Source: Pseudomonas frederiksbergensis
GTDB taxonomy: Bacteria; Pseudomonadota; Gammaproteobacteria; Pseudomonadales; Pseudomonadaceae
Length of the DNA stretch: 64,000 bases
Direction of reading: 5' to 3'
Assembly (NCBI RefSeq): GCF_000802155.2
Contig: NZ_JQGJ02000016.1
Span: forward strand, 49,921 to 113,920
The notes beneath the pieces were generated by a model that had not been told where the DNA came from, did no database searches, and saw only the letters and a program-made list of their open reading frames with translations. Position 1 is the stretch's first letter. Every line of letters begins with the position of its first letter. The translations under genes and the position numbers were made by a program. This document shows, in pieces, positions 26,679-35,627 of this stretch.

Positions 26679-27397
26679 AACGCATCCTGCTGCTCGGTGG
26701 GGTCACCGAAGCCCTGGCCATCGCCCGCACCCTCGGCCCCCAGCACATCTACAGCCTGGCAGGCATCGGTCGCATCCCCACCGACCTGACCTGCCAGGTG
26801 CGCGTCGGCGGCTACGGCGGCGCCCAAGGGCTGGCGCAATTCATCCGCGCCGAGGGCATCGACCTGCTGCTGGATGCGACCCACCCCTACGCCGCGCAAA
26901 TCAGCCACAACGCGGCCCATGCTGCCCGCGCCTGTGGCGTCCCCTGCTGGGCGCTGCGCCGTCCGGCATGGCAGCCCCGGGCCGGCGATGACTGGCGCGA
27001 AGTGGTCGACTGGGCCGAACTGATCCATGCCCTGCAACCCTTCCACCGCCCCCTGTTCACCCTCGGCCGTGAGCCACTGCAACACCTGCATGAAATCCCG
27101 CCAGAGCAATTCTGGACCTTGCGAGCCCTGGACGTTTACCCCGGCAATGAACGCTGCGAAGTGATTGGCGCCCGCGGACCGTTTCACATCGAGGGCGAGC
27201 GTGAGCTGTTTGAACGGCGGCGGATCGATGTGCTGGTGAGCAAGAACAGCGGCAGCATGGCTACCGAGCCGAAGCTGGACGTGGCGCGGGAGCGGGGGGT
27301 ACCGGTGTTGGTGTTGAAGCGGCCGGTGTTGGCGGGGGTAGATCGGGAGTTTGGCACGGTGGATGAGGTGTTGCAGGGGCTGCGGCAGTTGGTCTGA
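26675..27397 (+). CDS. cobK: Precorrin-6A reductase
   Basis: 240 residues. MKRILLLGGVTEALAIARTL is the N-terminal nucleotide-binding strand and loop of CobK/CbiJ. Further landmarks are LLDATHPYAAQISHNAAHAARACG and the C-terminal VSKNSGSMATEPKLDVARERGVPVLVLKRP. It reduces the macrocycle with NADPH to give precorrin-6B, the substrate of CobL encoded two genes upstream. The start is set by the ATGA overlap with cbiD. A REP-type hairpin region follows. Confidence 0.95.
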   Translation: MKRILLLGGVTEALAIARTLGPQHIYSLAGIGRIPTDLTCQVRVGGYGGAQGLAQFIRAEGIDLLLDATHPYAAQISHNAAHAARACGVPCWALRRPAWQPRAGDDWREVVDWAELIHALQPFHRPLFTLGREPLQHLHEIPPEQFWTLRALDVYPGNERCEVIGARGPFHIEGERELFERRRIDVLVSKNSGSMATEPKLDVARERGVPVLVLKRPVLAGVDREFGTVDEVLQGLRQLV

Positions 27398-27427
27398 CAG
27401 TCTCCAGCCCTCGCTCCCGCAGAGCTC

Positions 27428-27539
27428 TGTAGGAGCTGGCGAAGCCTGCGATCTTTTGATCTTCGCTTGAGACTCAAGTGCCGAGGGAAAAGATCGCAGC
27501 CTCGCTTCGCTCGGCGGCGGGGACTCCCTCGCCACAAAA
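27428..27539. repeat. REP-type hairpin element after cobK
   Basis: TGCGATCTTTT (27447-27457) pairs with AAAAGATCGCA (27488-27498); the flanks (TGTAGGAGCTGGCGAAGCC, then CTCGCTTCGCTCGG and CTCCCTCGCCACAA) are the familiar Pseudomonas intergenic repeat wording. Confidence 0.75.
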
Positions 27540-27671
27540 GCGCCTACTTGAAGATCTATTGCTACTGTTAACACCAGCCCTGCGACCCTACACCGCACGT
27601 GGCCTTTTTACTTCTGCCCCCCGATCAGGCTAAATACCGCCACCTGATCGCCCAACCGAGCGGATTGCCCC

Positions 27672-28070
27672 ATGTCCCGACAACGGCTTGCATTTGCCTG
27701 GATCGCCTGCTTCGCAGTGCTGTTCAACATGCTTGCCATGCCGCTTTCCAACAGCGGTGGCGCGACCGCTGATGCACCAGCCGAGCAGCTGTTGTGGGGC
27801 AGTTTCTGCTCATCCAGCGGCACGAAAATGGTGGCGATTTCCTTGGGCACGTTCGAACAGGGCACGCCGCAACAGGACAATCATTCGACGATGCAGCATT
27901 GCTGGTGCTGCTCAGGTCCGGCGCCGTTGGTGGCGCTCGCCGGACATGCGCCGCAGTTGTATCTGGACGCACAACGGGCCCCTCGCAATACCGTCCATTC
28001 ACAGCTCGACTCCCCCACGCCGCGCCAGCAATGGCCCAGTCTCAATCCTCGCGCCTCGCCTCTGGCCTGA
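27672..28070 (+). CDS. DUF2946 family protein, first in copper cassette
   Basis: 132 residues. A membrane or signal segment at the N-terminus (LAFAWIACFAVLFNMLAMPL), then a Ser/Gly-rich stretch and the metal-ligand-like HSTMQHCWCCSGPAP motif in the middle. DUF2946 proteins recur in copper-handling loci, next to PCu(A)C and OprC genes, but have no proven activity. The clustering of His, Met and Cys suggests copper binding. No strong ribosome-binding site precedes the ATG. The next gene starts 45 bases downstream on the same strand. Confidence 0.7.
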   Translation: MSRQRLAFAWIACFAVLFNMLAMPLSNSGGATADAPAEQLLWGSFCSSSGTKMVAISLGTFEQGTPQQDNHSTMQHCWCCSGPAPLVALAGHAPQLYLDAQRAPRNTVHSQLDSPTPRQQWPSLNPRASPLA

Positions 28071-28115
28071 TTCTTCCGCACACACCTGCGTCCTGAATCG
28101 TTCCGGAGAACTGCC

Positions 28116-28595
28116 ATGTTGAACAGACTTATCCTGCTGGCCGCCCTGCTGCTTCCCATTGGCTTCGCCCAAGCTCACCAATACAAAGCGGGCGAGCTTG
28201 AGATCGCCCATCCATGGTCCCAGGAATTGCCGCCCAACGCGCCGACCGTGGCTGCGTATTTCGTCATCCACAACAGTGGCACGACCGCAGACAAACTGCT
28301 CAGCGTCGACTCGCCCATCGCCGGCAAGGCCGAGCTCCATGAGCATGTGATGCAAAACGACCTGATGAAAATGCAACCGGTGCCCGTCGTGGCCATCGCC
28401 CCCGGTGCGACCATCACCTTCGCGCCGATGGCTTATCACGTGATGCTGCTGGACCTGAAGGACCGCAGCCTGCTCAGCGACGGCAAGCGTTTCCCCATGA
28501 CCCTGCACTTCGAAAAGGCCGGGGATGTCACGGTGGATGTCGCAGTGCAGAAAAAGGCACCGGACGGCACCAAGACGCATAAGCACGAACAGTAA
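28116..28595 (+). CDS. Periplasmic copper chaperone PCu(A)C
   Basis: 159 residues with a signal peptide ending near AQA (residue 20). The copper(I) motif H-X10-M-X21-H-X-M is complete: H75, M86, H108, M110. The tail KKAPDGTKTHKHEQ is His-rich, as in Cu(I)/Cu(II)-binding members. PCu(A)C proteins carry copper in the periplasm, for example to cytochrome c oxidase. A pairing here with an OprC-like importer is consistent with delivery of imported copper (inference). GGAGAA precedes the ATG. Confidence 0.92.
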   Translation: MLNRLILLAALLLPIGFAQAHQYKAGELEIAHPWSQELPPNAPTVAAYFVIHNSGTTADKLLSVDSPIAGKAELHEHVMQNDLMKMQPVPVVAIAPGATITFAPMAYHVMLLDLKDRSLLSDGKRFPMTLHFEKAGDVTVDVAVQKKAPDGTKTHKHEQ

Positions 28596-28654
28596 GACGT
28601 AGCCGCCCCATGCAACCTCGTCGCGCCAGCCTGCCCAACCGCCGCCGTCAGCCC

Positions 28655-29038
28655 ATGAGCCTGACCCGCGGTAGCTGGATCAGCCTGTTCGCCATGCTGA
28701 TGATCTTCATTGGTCCACTGGTTTCCCAGTCGATGCCGATGGATCAACGCATGTCCATGCCTATGAGCATGAACATGGAGATGGGCATGGACATGTCGGC
28801 GCACGAAGCGCCGGCAGCCGAGCATTGCCCGCCACAAAGCGAGCACCATGCGCTGTGGGAAAAGTGCGGTTATTGCAGCCTGTTGTTCAATTGCCCAGCG
28901 CTACCGGGCGGCCACACCTTCGCCGCCTTCGACACACCCCATACCAACACCTACACCAGCCCTTCCCCACGCCTGGGTCATGCCCGGCCAGCATTCTTCC
29001 CCGGTGCCCGTACCCGCGCACCGCCCATCGTCGCGTAA
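28655..29038 (+). CDS. DUF2946 family protein, Met/His-rich, second in copper cassette
   Basis: 127 residues from the ATG at 28655 (MSLTRGSWISLFAML); an in-frame ATG at 28610 would add a basic 15-residue extension. After the N-terminal hydrophobic segment comes a run of methionine pairs (MPMDQRMSMPMSMNMEMGMD) and then HCPPQSEHHALWEKCGYC. Repeated Met and His are typical of extracytoplasmic copper ligands, which supports a copper role. It lies between the PCu(A)C gene and the OprC-like receptor. Confidence 0.65.
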   Translation: MSLTRGSWISLFAMLMIFIGPLVSQSMPMDQRMSMPMSMNMEMGMDMSAHEAPAAEHCPPQSEHHALWEKCGYCSLLFNCPALPGGHTFAAFDTPHTNTYTSPSPRLGHARPAFFPGARTRAPPIVA

Positions 29039-29122
29039 GCCCGACACTTATCTCACCCCGGTCGCAAAAGACAGCCCCAGGCTGCCCGACCGTGTCGTCT
29101 ACGTCTGTTCGATGGAATCATC

Positions 29123-31249
29123 ATGTCCAGGTTTTCTGCTGGCATCGCTGTGGGCTCTGCCCAGGTCCGCTGCCCTCTGAACGAGCCACCGGTTCGTTTG
29201 CGCCAAACCCTCACCGCACTTTGCGGCGTGCTGCTCACCCCGTTCGCGGTGGCCGACGAGCACGAGCATCACGGCCATCAGGTCGAAGAACTGAGCCCGA
29301 CGGTCATCACCGCCATCGCGCCCAGCTCGCCGCTGACCGTCGTCACCAACCCCAAGGACCCGCGCCAACCGGTGCCGGCCAGCGATGGCGGCGACTACCT
29401 CAAGACCATCCCCGGCTTCGCCCTGGTGCGCAACGGCGGCACCAATGGCGACCCGGTGTTGCGCGGTATGTTCGGCTCGCGGCTGAACATCCTCACCAAC
29501 GGCAGCATGTTGCTGGGTGCCTGCCCGGGCCGGATGGACGCGCCGACGTCCTACATCTCGCCGGAGACCTACGACAAGCTCACCGTCATCAAAGGCCCGC
29601 AAACCGTGCTCTGGGGCCCCGGTGCCTCGGCTGGGACCGTGCTGTTCGAGCGCGAGCCGGAACAGTTCGGCGAGCTCGGCACGCGGGTCAACGCCAGCGT
29701 GCTGGCCGGCTCCAACGGCCGCTTCGACAAAGTGGTGGATGCCGCCGCCGGTGGGCCGCTGGGTTATGTACGGGTGATCGGCAATACCGCGCATTCGGAC
29801 GATTACCGCGACGGCAACAATGACACCGTGCCGTCGCGCTATGACAAGTGGAATGGCGACGTCACCCTCGGCTGGACCCCGGACACCGATACCCTGCTGG
29901 AGCTGACGGCCGGCAAGGGTGACGGTGAAGCGCGCTACGCCGGGCGCGGCATGGACGGCTCGCAGTTCAAGCGCGAAAGCCTCGGGCTGCGTTTCGAGCG
30001 CTCGAACATTAGCGAGGTGCTGGACAAGGTCGAGGCCCAGGTCTACTACAACTACGCCGACCACGTGATGGACAACTACACGCTGCGCACCCCGTCCGGC
30101 ACTGGGATGATGGCCGGGCCCATGGCCTCCAACGTCGACCGTCGCACCCTCGGCGCCCGCATCAAGGCCACCTGGCGCTGGGCCGATGTGCAATTGATCA
30201 GCGGCCTCGACGCCCAGACCAACGAACATCGCCAACGCAGCAGCATGGGCGTGGATACCTACAAGGCGCTGCCGTACACCAAGGATGCCGACTTCCACAA
30301 TTACGGGGGGTTCGGCGAACTGACCTGGTACGCCGCCGACCGCGACCGAGTGATCACCGGCGCCCGGCTCGATCGCGCCTCGGCCAAGGACTATCGCCAG
30401 AGTATCGGTTCCGGTATGTCGGCCCGTCCCAACCCCACCGCCGGCGACACCCGTGCCGACACACTGCCCAGCGGATTCCTACGCTACGAACACGACCTGG
30501 ACGACAGTCCCGCCACCCTCTATGCCGGCGTCGGTCACGCGCAACGCTTCCCGGACTACTGGGAGCTGTTCTCGGCGAACGTTGGCCCCAGCGGTTCGTT
30601 GAATGCCTTCGACGCGATCAAGCCGGAGAAAACCACTCAACTCGACTTCGGCCTGCAATACAAGACCGACAACCTCGAGGCCTGGGCGTCGGGTTATGTC
30701 GGGGAAGTCCGCGACTACATCCTGTTCGATTACACCCCCGGCATGATGGGCACCACCTCCCGGGCCGAGAACATCGATGCGCGAATCATGGGCGGTGAAC
30801 TTGGCGCGGCCTACAAGCTGAGCGAGCGCTGGAAAGCCGATGCCACCCTGGCCTATGCCTGGGGCAAGAACAGCAGCGACGGCAGCGCCCTGGCCCAGAT
30901 GCCGCCGCTGGACGCTCGCCTGGGCCTGACCTACAGCGAAGACCGCTGGAGCGCCGGCGCCTTGTGGCGGGTGGTGGCGGCGCAGCACCGAGTCGATGAA
31001 AACAAAGGCAACGTCGTCGGCAAGGACTACGGCAAAAGCTCGGGGTTCGGGGTCTTCTCGCTCAACGGTGCCTATCGCATCAACCAGCATTGGAAGATCA
31101 GCAGCGGCGTCGACAACCTCTTCGGCAAAGCCTACGCCGAACACTTGAACCTGGCCGGCAACGCCGGGTTCGGCTACCCGGCAAGCGACCCACAAGCCAT
31201 CAACGAACCGGGGCGTACGCTCTGGACGAAGGTGGATATGAGTTTCTGA
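29123..31249 (+). CDS. oprC: OprC-like TonB-dependent copper receptor
   Basis: 708 residues. After a long leader (the signal region seems to be about residues 27-44, so the real start may be further in) there is a His-rich stretch DEHEHHGHQ, then the plug domain (DYLKTIPGF, VLRGMFGSRLNIL). The CxxxM copper site of OprC is visible as C134-PGR-M138, followed by DAPTSYISPETYDKL and KGPQTVLWGPGASAG. The C-terminal beta-barrel ends in Phe (KVDMSF). OprC imports copper across the outer membrane in P. aeruginosa. The flanking DUF2946, PCu(A)C and PepSY genes fit a copper cassette. Because a FecCD-type ABC transporter lies downstream, a cobamide substrate cannot be ruled out, but the CxxxM motif argues for copper. 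Confidence 0.85.
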   Translation: MSRFSAGIAVGSAQVRCPLNEPPVRLRQTLTALCGVLLTPFAVADEHEHHGHQVEELSPTVITAIAPSSPLTVVTNPKDPRQPVPASDGGDYLKTIPGFALVRNGGTNGDPVLRGMFGSRLNILTNGSMLLGACPGRMDAPTSYISPETYDKLTVIKGPQTVLWGPGASAGTVLFEREPEQFGELGTRVNASVLAGSNGRFDKVVDAAAGGPLGYVRVIGNTAHSDDYRDGNNDTVPSRYDKWNGDVTLGWTPDTDTLLELTAGKGDGEARYAGRGMDGSQFKRESLGLRFERSNISEVLDKVEAQVYYNYADHVMDNYTLRTPSGTGMMAGPMASNVDRRTLGARIKATWRWADVQLISGLDAQTNEHRQRSSMGVDTYKALPYTKDADFHNYGGFGELTWYAADRDRVITGARLDRASAKDYRQSIGSGMSARPNPTAGDTRADTLPSGFLRYEHDLDDSPATLYAGVGHAQRFPDYWELFSANVGPSGSLNAFDAIKPEKTTQLDFGLQYKTDNLEAWASGYVGEVRDYILFDYTPGMMGTTSRAENIDARIMGGELGAAYKLSERWKADATLAYAWGKNSSDGSALAQMPPLDARLGLTYSEDRWSAGALWRVVAAQHRVDENKGNVVGKDYGKSSGFGVFSLNGAYRINQHWKISSGVDNLFGKAYAEHLNLAGNAGFGYPASDPQAINEPGRTLWTKVDMSF

Positions 31250-31277
31250 CAACACGGGCGAGGCCTGACACCTGACT

Positions 31278-31309
31278 CTGTGGCGAGGGAGCAAGCTCCC
31301 TCGCCACAG
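31278..31309. repeat. REP-like perfect hairpin
   Basis: CTGTGGCGAGGGAGC-AA-GCTCCCTCGCCACAG, 15-base perfect arms. The same sequence occurs at 47376-47409 in this window. Confidence 0.85.
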
Positions 31310-31396
31310 GTTTGTGTTTATCCAAGGCTCACCGGGCGGTTGCGCAGCAACCGCCAAAAACATAACAACCCAATTAGCCCTGCGGAGCGCTTTCTA

Positions 31397-32776
31397 ATGA
31401 GCCAACCGAAACCCAATTTCTACAACCTGGCCTGGCGCTGGCATTTTTATGCCGGGCTGTTCGTGGCGCCGTTCATGGTGATGCTGGCCCTGACCGGGAT
31501 CATTTACCTGTTCAAGCCACAACTCGATCCGCTGATGTACGGCAGCCTGCTGAACGTCCCGGCCGGGCATCACACGCTCGCAGCCGACGACCTGCTCAAG
31601 CAGGTCCACCAGGCTTACCCCGAAGGCCAGGTCAAACAGTACCTGCCCCCGGTCAACGCCGAGCGCAGCGCGCAGTTCGTGGTGATCGACAAGGGCCGGG
31701 AGCTGAACGTGTTCATCGACCCGTACCACGGCGACGTCCTCGGCGAGCAGGATGCGAAGAGCAACCTGCAAGCCATGGCCCGGGCGATCCACGGCGAGTT
31801 GCTGATCGGCACCGTCGGCGATCGGCTGGTGGAAATGGCCGCCGGCTGGGGCGTGGTGCTGGTGGTCTCCGGCCTATACCTGTGGTGGCCGCGCGGACAA
31901 TCGTCGGCCGGCGTGCTGTGGCCGCGCTGGAGCGCGCGCGGTCGGCTGTTCTGGCGTGACTTGCACGTTGTCGTCGGTTTCTGGGGCGCGGCGTTCCTGC
32001 TGGTGATGCTGCTCAGTGGCATGACCTGGACCGGCTTCTGGGGCAAGCAATACGCGGACCTCTGGAACCACTTCCCGGCGGCGATGTGGAACGAGGTGCC
32101 CAAGTCCGACGTCGAGGCCGGCAGCCTCAACAACGCCCATCGCCAGACCGTACCCTGGGCCATGGAAAATACGCCGATGCCGATGTCCGGCGACCATGCC
32201 GAGCACATGGCCCATGGCGGCATGCATGAAGGCCCCGCCGCGCCGACCGTCAGCCTGCAAGCGGTGCAGGACATCGCCACGGCGCGCAAGGTCGAGCCCG
32301 GTTACAGCATCACCTTCCCAACGACCGCGTCGGGTGTGTTCACCATCGCTGTGTTCGCCGATGACCCGCGCAACGACGCGACCCTGCACGTTGACCAGTA
32401 CACCGGCAAGGTCCTGGCTGATGTGCGCTGGGAGCACTACAGCGTCGTGGCCCGCGCCACCGAAACCGGCGTGATGCTGCACGAAGGCAAGATGTTCGGC
32501 CCGCTGAACCAAATCCTCGTGTTGCTGGTTTGCCTGATGATTCTGCTCAGCGCCGTGAGTGGCCTGGTGATCTGGTGGAAGCGCCGGCCCCAGGGCAAGC
32601 TCGGTGTACCGCCACTGCGTCACGATCTGCCGACGTGGAAAACCGGAGTATTCATCATGCTCGCCCTGGCGGTGGTGTTCCCGCTGGTGGGCGCTTCGCT
32701 GGTGGTGGTGTGGCTGTTGGACCGGCTCGTCACACGGTTCAATCGCCAGCCTGAGATCGCTTCATCTTCAAGCTGA
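31397..32776 (+). CDS. PepSY-associated membrane protein
   Basis: 459 residues. Four membrane segments are visible: FYAGLFVAPFMVMLALTGIIYLF (N-terminal), one near AAGWGVVLVVSGLYLWWPRG, one near VVVGFWGAAFLLVMLLSG, and a pair at the C-terminus (LVLLVCLMILLSAVSGLVIWW, FIMLALAVVFPLVGASLVVVWLL). PepSY domains sit in the periplasmic loops (PTVSLQAVQDIATA... and LHVDQYTGKVLADVRW). A His/Met patch (MPMSGDHAEHMAHGGMH) could bind metal. Family members often accompany TonB siderophore or metal receptors and some act as inner-membrane metal reductases. The role here is inferred from position after the OprC-like gene. Confidence 0.85.
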   Translation: MSQPKPNFYNLAWRWHFYAGLFVAPFMVMLALTGIIYLFKPQLDPLMYGSLLNVPAGHHTLAADDLLKQVHQAYPEGQVKQYLPPVNAERSAQFVVIDKGRELNVFIDPYHGDVLGEQDAKSNLQAMARAIHGELLIGTVGDRLVEMAAGWGVVLVVSGLYLWWPRGQSSAGVLWPRWSARGRLFWRDLHVVVGFWGAAFLLVMLLSGMTWTGFWGKQYADLWNHFPAAMWNEVPKSDVEAGSLNNAHRQTVPWAMENTPMPMSGDHAEHMAHGGMHEGPAAPTVSLQAVQDIATARKVEPGYSITFPTTASGVFTIAVFADDPRNDATLHVDQYTGKVLADVRWEHYSVVARATETGVMLHEGKMFGPLNQILVLLVCLMILLSAVSGLVIWWKRRPQGKLGVPPLRHDLPTWKTGVFIMLALAVVFPLVGASLVVVWLLDRLVTRFNRQPEIASSSS

Positions 32777-32791
32777 AGACAGTGCGTTAAC

Positions 32792-32831
32792 GGAAAGCGG
32801 TGCGAAACCTCTACAATTGCGCCCGCTTTCC
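32792..32831 (+). promoter_or_regulatory. Promoter with overlapping dyad before the ABC transporter operon
   Basis: GGAAAGCGG (32792-32800) and CCGCTTTCC (32823-32831) form a perfect 9-base inverted repeat with a 22-base spacer that holds TACAAT (32810-32815), a good -10 box. It lies between the PepSY gene and the ABC ATPase gene. The dyad is placed so that a bound repressor would cover the -10 box; no T run follows, so a terminator is unlikely. Confidence 0.45.
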
Positions 32832-32887
32832 AAACCACGAACACCGTTCAAAGGAACTGTGTTTCAAAACAAATGCTGAGTGAATGC

Positions 32888-33676
32888 ATGACCTCCCTAA
32901 CCCTCTCTCACCTCGCCTGGACGCCCCTTGGTCATGGCCATTGCCATCACCAGTTCCAGCTGCGTGATGCCACGCTGCAGGTGGGGGCAGGGGAGTTTGT
33001 CGGGTTGATCGGGCCCAACGGCAGCGGCAAGACCAGCCTGTTGCGCTGTGCCTATCGCTTCAGCCGACCGGAACAGGGCGAGGTGAAACTCGAACATCAC
33101 AACCTCTGGCAACAGTCCTCGCGCTGGTGCGCCCAACGCATCGCGGTGGTGCTGCAAGAATTCCCCGACGCCTTCGGCCTGACGGTGGAAGAGGTGGTCG
33201 CCATGGGTCGAACGCCCTACAAGGGGTTGTTCGACAGCGACAATCATGAAGACCGCCGGCTGGTACGACAGGCATTGGCATCGGCCGGACTCGATGGCTT
33301 TGGCGATCACGCCTTCGCCACGCTGTCGGGAGGCGAAAAGCAACGGGTGATCCTCGCCCGCGCCCTGGCCCAGCAGCCGCAGTTGCTGATCCTCGATGAA
33401 CCGACCAACCACCTCGACCCGCGCTATCAATTGCAATTGCTGCAACTGATCAAGGGCCTGGGCATCGGCACCCTCGCCAGCCTGCACGACCTGAACCTGG
33501 CCGCCGCCTTCTGTGATCGCCTGTATGTGATCGAACACGGGCGCATTGTCGCCAGCGGCACGCCCAGAAATGTCCTCACCGCCGAGCTGTTGCGCGAGGT
33601 GTTCGGCGTCGAAGCCCTGGTGGACGAGCATCCGCTGTCCGGCTACCCACGAATCACTTGGATAACCCAACCATGA
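32888..33676 (+). CDS. ABC transporter ATP-binding protein, FecE/BtuD type
   Basis: 262 residues. Walker A GPNGSGKTS, signature LSGGEKQRV, Walker B LLILDEPTNHLDP and a switch His in SLHDLNLAA are all intact. This subfamily powers import of iron-siderophores, haem or cobalamin. The start at 32888 (MTSLTLSHL) was chosen over an ATG 15 bases upstream. The stop overlaps the binding-protein gene as ATGA. Its position beside the corrin genes is like the PA2912-PA2914 order recalled from P. aeruginosa, which suggests cobalamin, corrinoid or cobalt-chelate uptake, but iron-chelate is an alternative. Confidence 0.9.
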   Translation: MTSLTLSHLAWTPLGHGHCHHQFQLRDATLQVGAGEFVGLIGPNGSGKTSLLRCAYRFSRPEQGEVKLEHHNLWQQSSRWCAQRIAVVLQEFPDAFGLTVEEVVAMGRTPYKGLFDSDNHEDRRLVRQALASAGLDGFGDHAFATLSGGEKQRVILARALAQQPQLLILDEPTNHLDPRYQLQLLQLIKGLGIGTLASLHDLNLAAAFCDRLYVIEHGRIVASGTPRNVLTAELLREVFGVEALVDEHPLSGYPRITWITQP

Positions 33677-34620
33677 CCTTGCGTTTCCTGCTGTCGCTGC
33701 CGCTGTTGCTGGGCAGCGCCCATGCCCTGGCGGAAGCCACCCACTACCCGTTGACGATCCAGAGCTGCAACCGCCCGGTGGTGTTCAACGAGGCCCCTCG
33801 CCATGCGGTCAGCCATGACATCAACATGACGCAGATGATGCTCGCCCTGGGTCTCAAGCCGCGCATGGTCGGCTACAGTGGCATCAGCGGCTGGAAATCG
33901 GTGACACCCGAGATGGCCAGGATTCTCGACGGCCTGCCGGAACTGGCCGCCAAATATACCTCGGTGGAAACCCTGCTCGATGCCAACGTCGATTTCTTCT
34001 TCGCCGGCTGGGACTACGGCATGCGGGTGGGCGGCGACCTGACGCCGCAGACCCTGCAACCGCTGGGCATCAATGTCTACGAGTTGACCGAGTCCTGCGC
34101 GTTCGTGATGAAGCGTCCGGCAGCTTCGCTGGAGGACACCTACAACGACCTGCGCAACCTCGGGAAAATCTTCGACGTGCAGGATCGCGCCAATGCACTG
34201 ATCGCCACGATGCAGGCCCAAGTGGCCGACGTGCGCAAGCAACTGCCAACCGAGCGACCACGTGTGTTCCTGTATGACAGCGGCGAAGACCGGGCCATGA
34301 CCTCCGGCCGCCTCGGCATGCCCCAGGCCCTGATCGATGCGGCTGGTGGACGCAACATCCTCGATGATGTGCAAACCAGTTGGACCCGGGTGAACTGGGA
34401 GAACGTGGTCGAGCGCAACCCGCAGGTGATCGTGATCGTCGATTACGGTGAAGTCAGCGCCGAGCAGAAGCAGCAATTCTTGCTGGACAACCCGGCCCTG
34501 CAGTCAGTCGACGCGATCAAGCAGCGGCGCTTCATCGTGATCCCCTACGTGCAAGCCACCCCAGGCATCGATAACGTGTTGGCGGTGCAAACCCTGGCGC
34601 GGGGTTTCCACGGCCAATGA
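33673..34620 (+). CDS. Periplasmic substrate-binding protein of FecCD-type ABC transporter
   Basis: 315 residues with a signal peptide ending near ALA (about residue 19). Class III (BtuF/FecB-like) binding-protein features are present: AVSHDINMTQMMLALGLKPRMVGYSG, a long linking helix, and ERNPQVIVIVDYGE. The substrate is not decided by sequence. It sits between the ATPase and permease genes, overlapping both (ATGA at each end), so the three form one operon. Confidence 0.9.
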   Translation: MTLRFLLSLPLLLGSAHALAEATHYPLTIQSCNRPVVFNEAPRHAVSHDINMTQMMLALGLKPRMVGYSGISGWKSVTPEMARILDGLPELAAKYTSVETLLDANVDFFFAGWDYGMRVGGDLTPQTLQPLGINVYELTESCAFVMKRPAASLEDTYNDLRNLGKIFDVQDRANALIATMQAQVADVRKQLPTERPRVFLYDSGEDRAMTSGRLGMPQALIDAAGGRNILDDVQTSWTRVNWENVVERNPQVIVIVDYGEVSAEQKQQFLLDNPALQSVDAIKQRRFIVIPYVQATPGIDNVLAVQTLARGFHGQ

Positions 34621-35627
34621 ACGATCGTCGCTACGCCGTCCTGCTGATGCTCCTCGGTGCGCTGCTGCTGGTGTCATGCGTGGTGTCACTGGGCTTCGGG
34701 CCGGCGCGGGTGCCGGTGCCCGTGGTCTGGGACCTGCTGCTGCACAAGGCCTTCGGTGTGGGCGAGGTCTATTGGACGCCCGGCCAGGAACATATTGTCT
34801 GGCTGATCCGCGTCCCGCGCCTGTTGCTCGGCGCCTTGGTGGGCGCGGGGCTGGCGCTGATCGGCGCGGTGCTGCAAGCGGTCACGCGCAACCCGCTGGC
34901 CGATCCGCACCTGCTGGGCGTCACCTCCGGCGCGACCCTGGGGGCGGTCATCGTTGTGTTGCATGTCGGTGAAATCATGGGGCTCCTGACGCTACCCCTC
35001 GCCGCCTTCATCGGCGCATTGCTGAGCATGTTGCTGGTATTGGCCATTGCCGCCCGCCAAGGCCGGCTGGAGAGCGATCGGCTGTTGCTGTGCGGCGTGG
35101 CGGTGTCCTTCGTGATGATGGCGGCGGCCAACCTGTTGTTGTTCCTGGGCGATCATCGCGCCAGTTCGGCGGTGATGTTCTGGATGCTCGGCGGCCTGGG
35201 CCTGGCCCGTTGGGAACTGCTGGCCGTGCCGGCCGCCAGCGTCGGGTTGGGGCTGGTGTTGCTGCTGGGCATGGCCCGGCCGCTGAACGCGCTGATGGCG
35301 GGCGAACAAACCGCCGTGACCCTGGGCCTGAACGCGGCGAAGGTGCGGTTGTGGATTTTCCTGATCGCGTCGTTGATGACCGGTGTGCTGGTGTCCATCA
35401 GCGGTTCGATCGGCTTTGTCGGGCTGATGGTGCCGCACATTGCCCGCCGCCTGGTGGGCGCCGAGCATCGCCGGTTGCTGCCGGCCTGCGTGTTGCTCGG
35501 CAGCCTGTTCCTGGTGTGGGTGGACGTGGCGGCGCGGACGTTGATCGCGCCGGAAGACTTGCCGATTGGGGTCGCTACCGCGGCCATCGGCGGGCTGTTC
35601 TTTATCGGTCTGATGCGCCGTCGCTGA
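34617..35627 (+). CDS. FecCD-type ABC transporter permease
   Basis: 336 residues with about ten transmembrane helices. Conserved segments include WLIRVPRLLLGALVGAGLALIGAVLQAVTRNPLADPHLLGVTSGA, the FecCD/BtuC signature, and GSIGFVGLMVPHIARRLVGAEHR, the coupling-helix region. The 3' end overlaps the convergent methyltransferase gene by 26 bases. Together with the two upstream genes it makes a complete importer of an iron chelate or corrinoid. Confidence 0.92.
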   Translation: MNDRRYAVLLMLLGALLLVSCVVSLGFGPARVPVPVVWDLLLHKAFGVGEVYWTPGQEHIVWLIRVPRLLLGALVGAGLALIGAVLQAVTRNPLADPHLLGVTSGATLGAVIVVLHVGEIMGLLTLPLAAFIGALLSMLLVLAIAARQGRLESDRLLLCGVAVSFVMMAAANLLLFLGDHRASSAVMFWMLGGLGLARWELLAVPAASVGLGLVLLLGMARPLNALMAGEQTAVTLGLNAAKVRLWIFLIASLMTGVLVSISGSIGFVGLMVPHIARRLVGAEHRRLLPACVLLGSLFLVWVDVAARTLIAPEDLPIGVATAAIGGLFFIGLMRRR

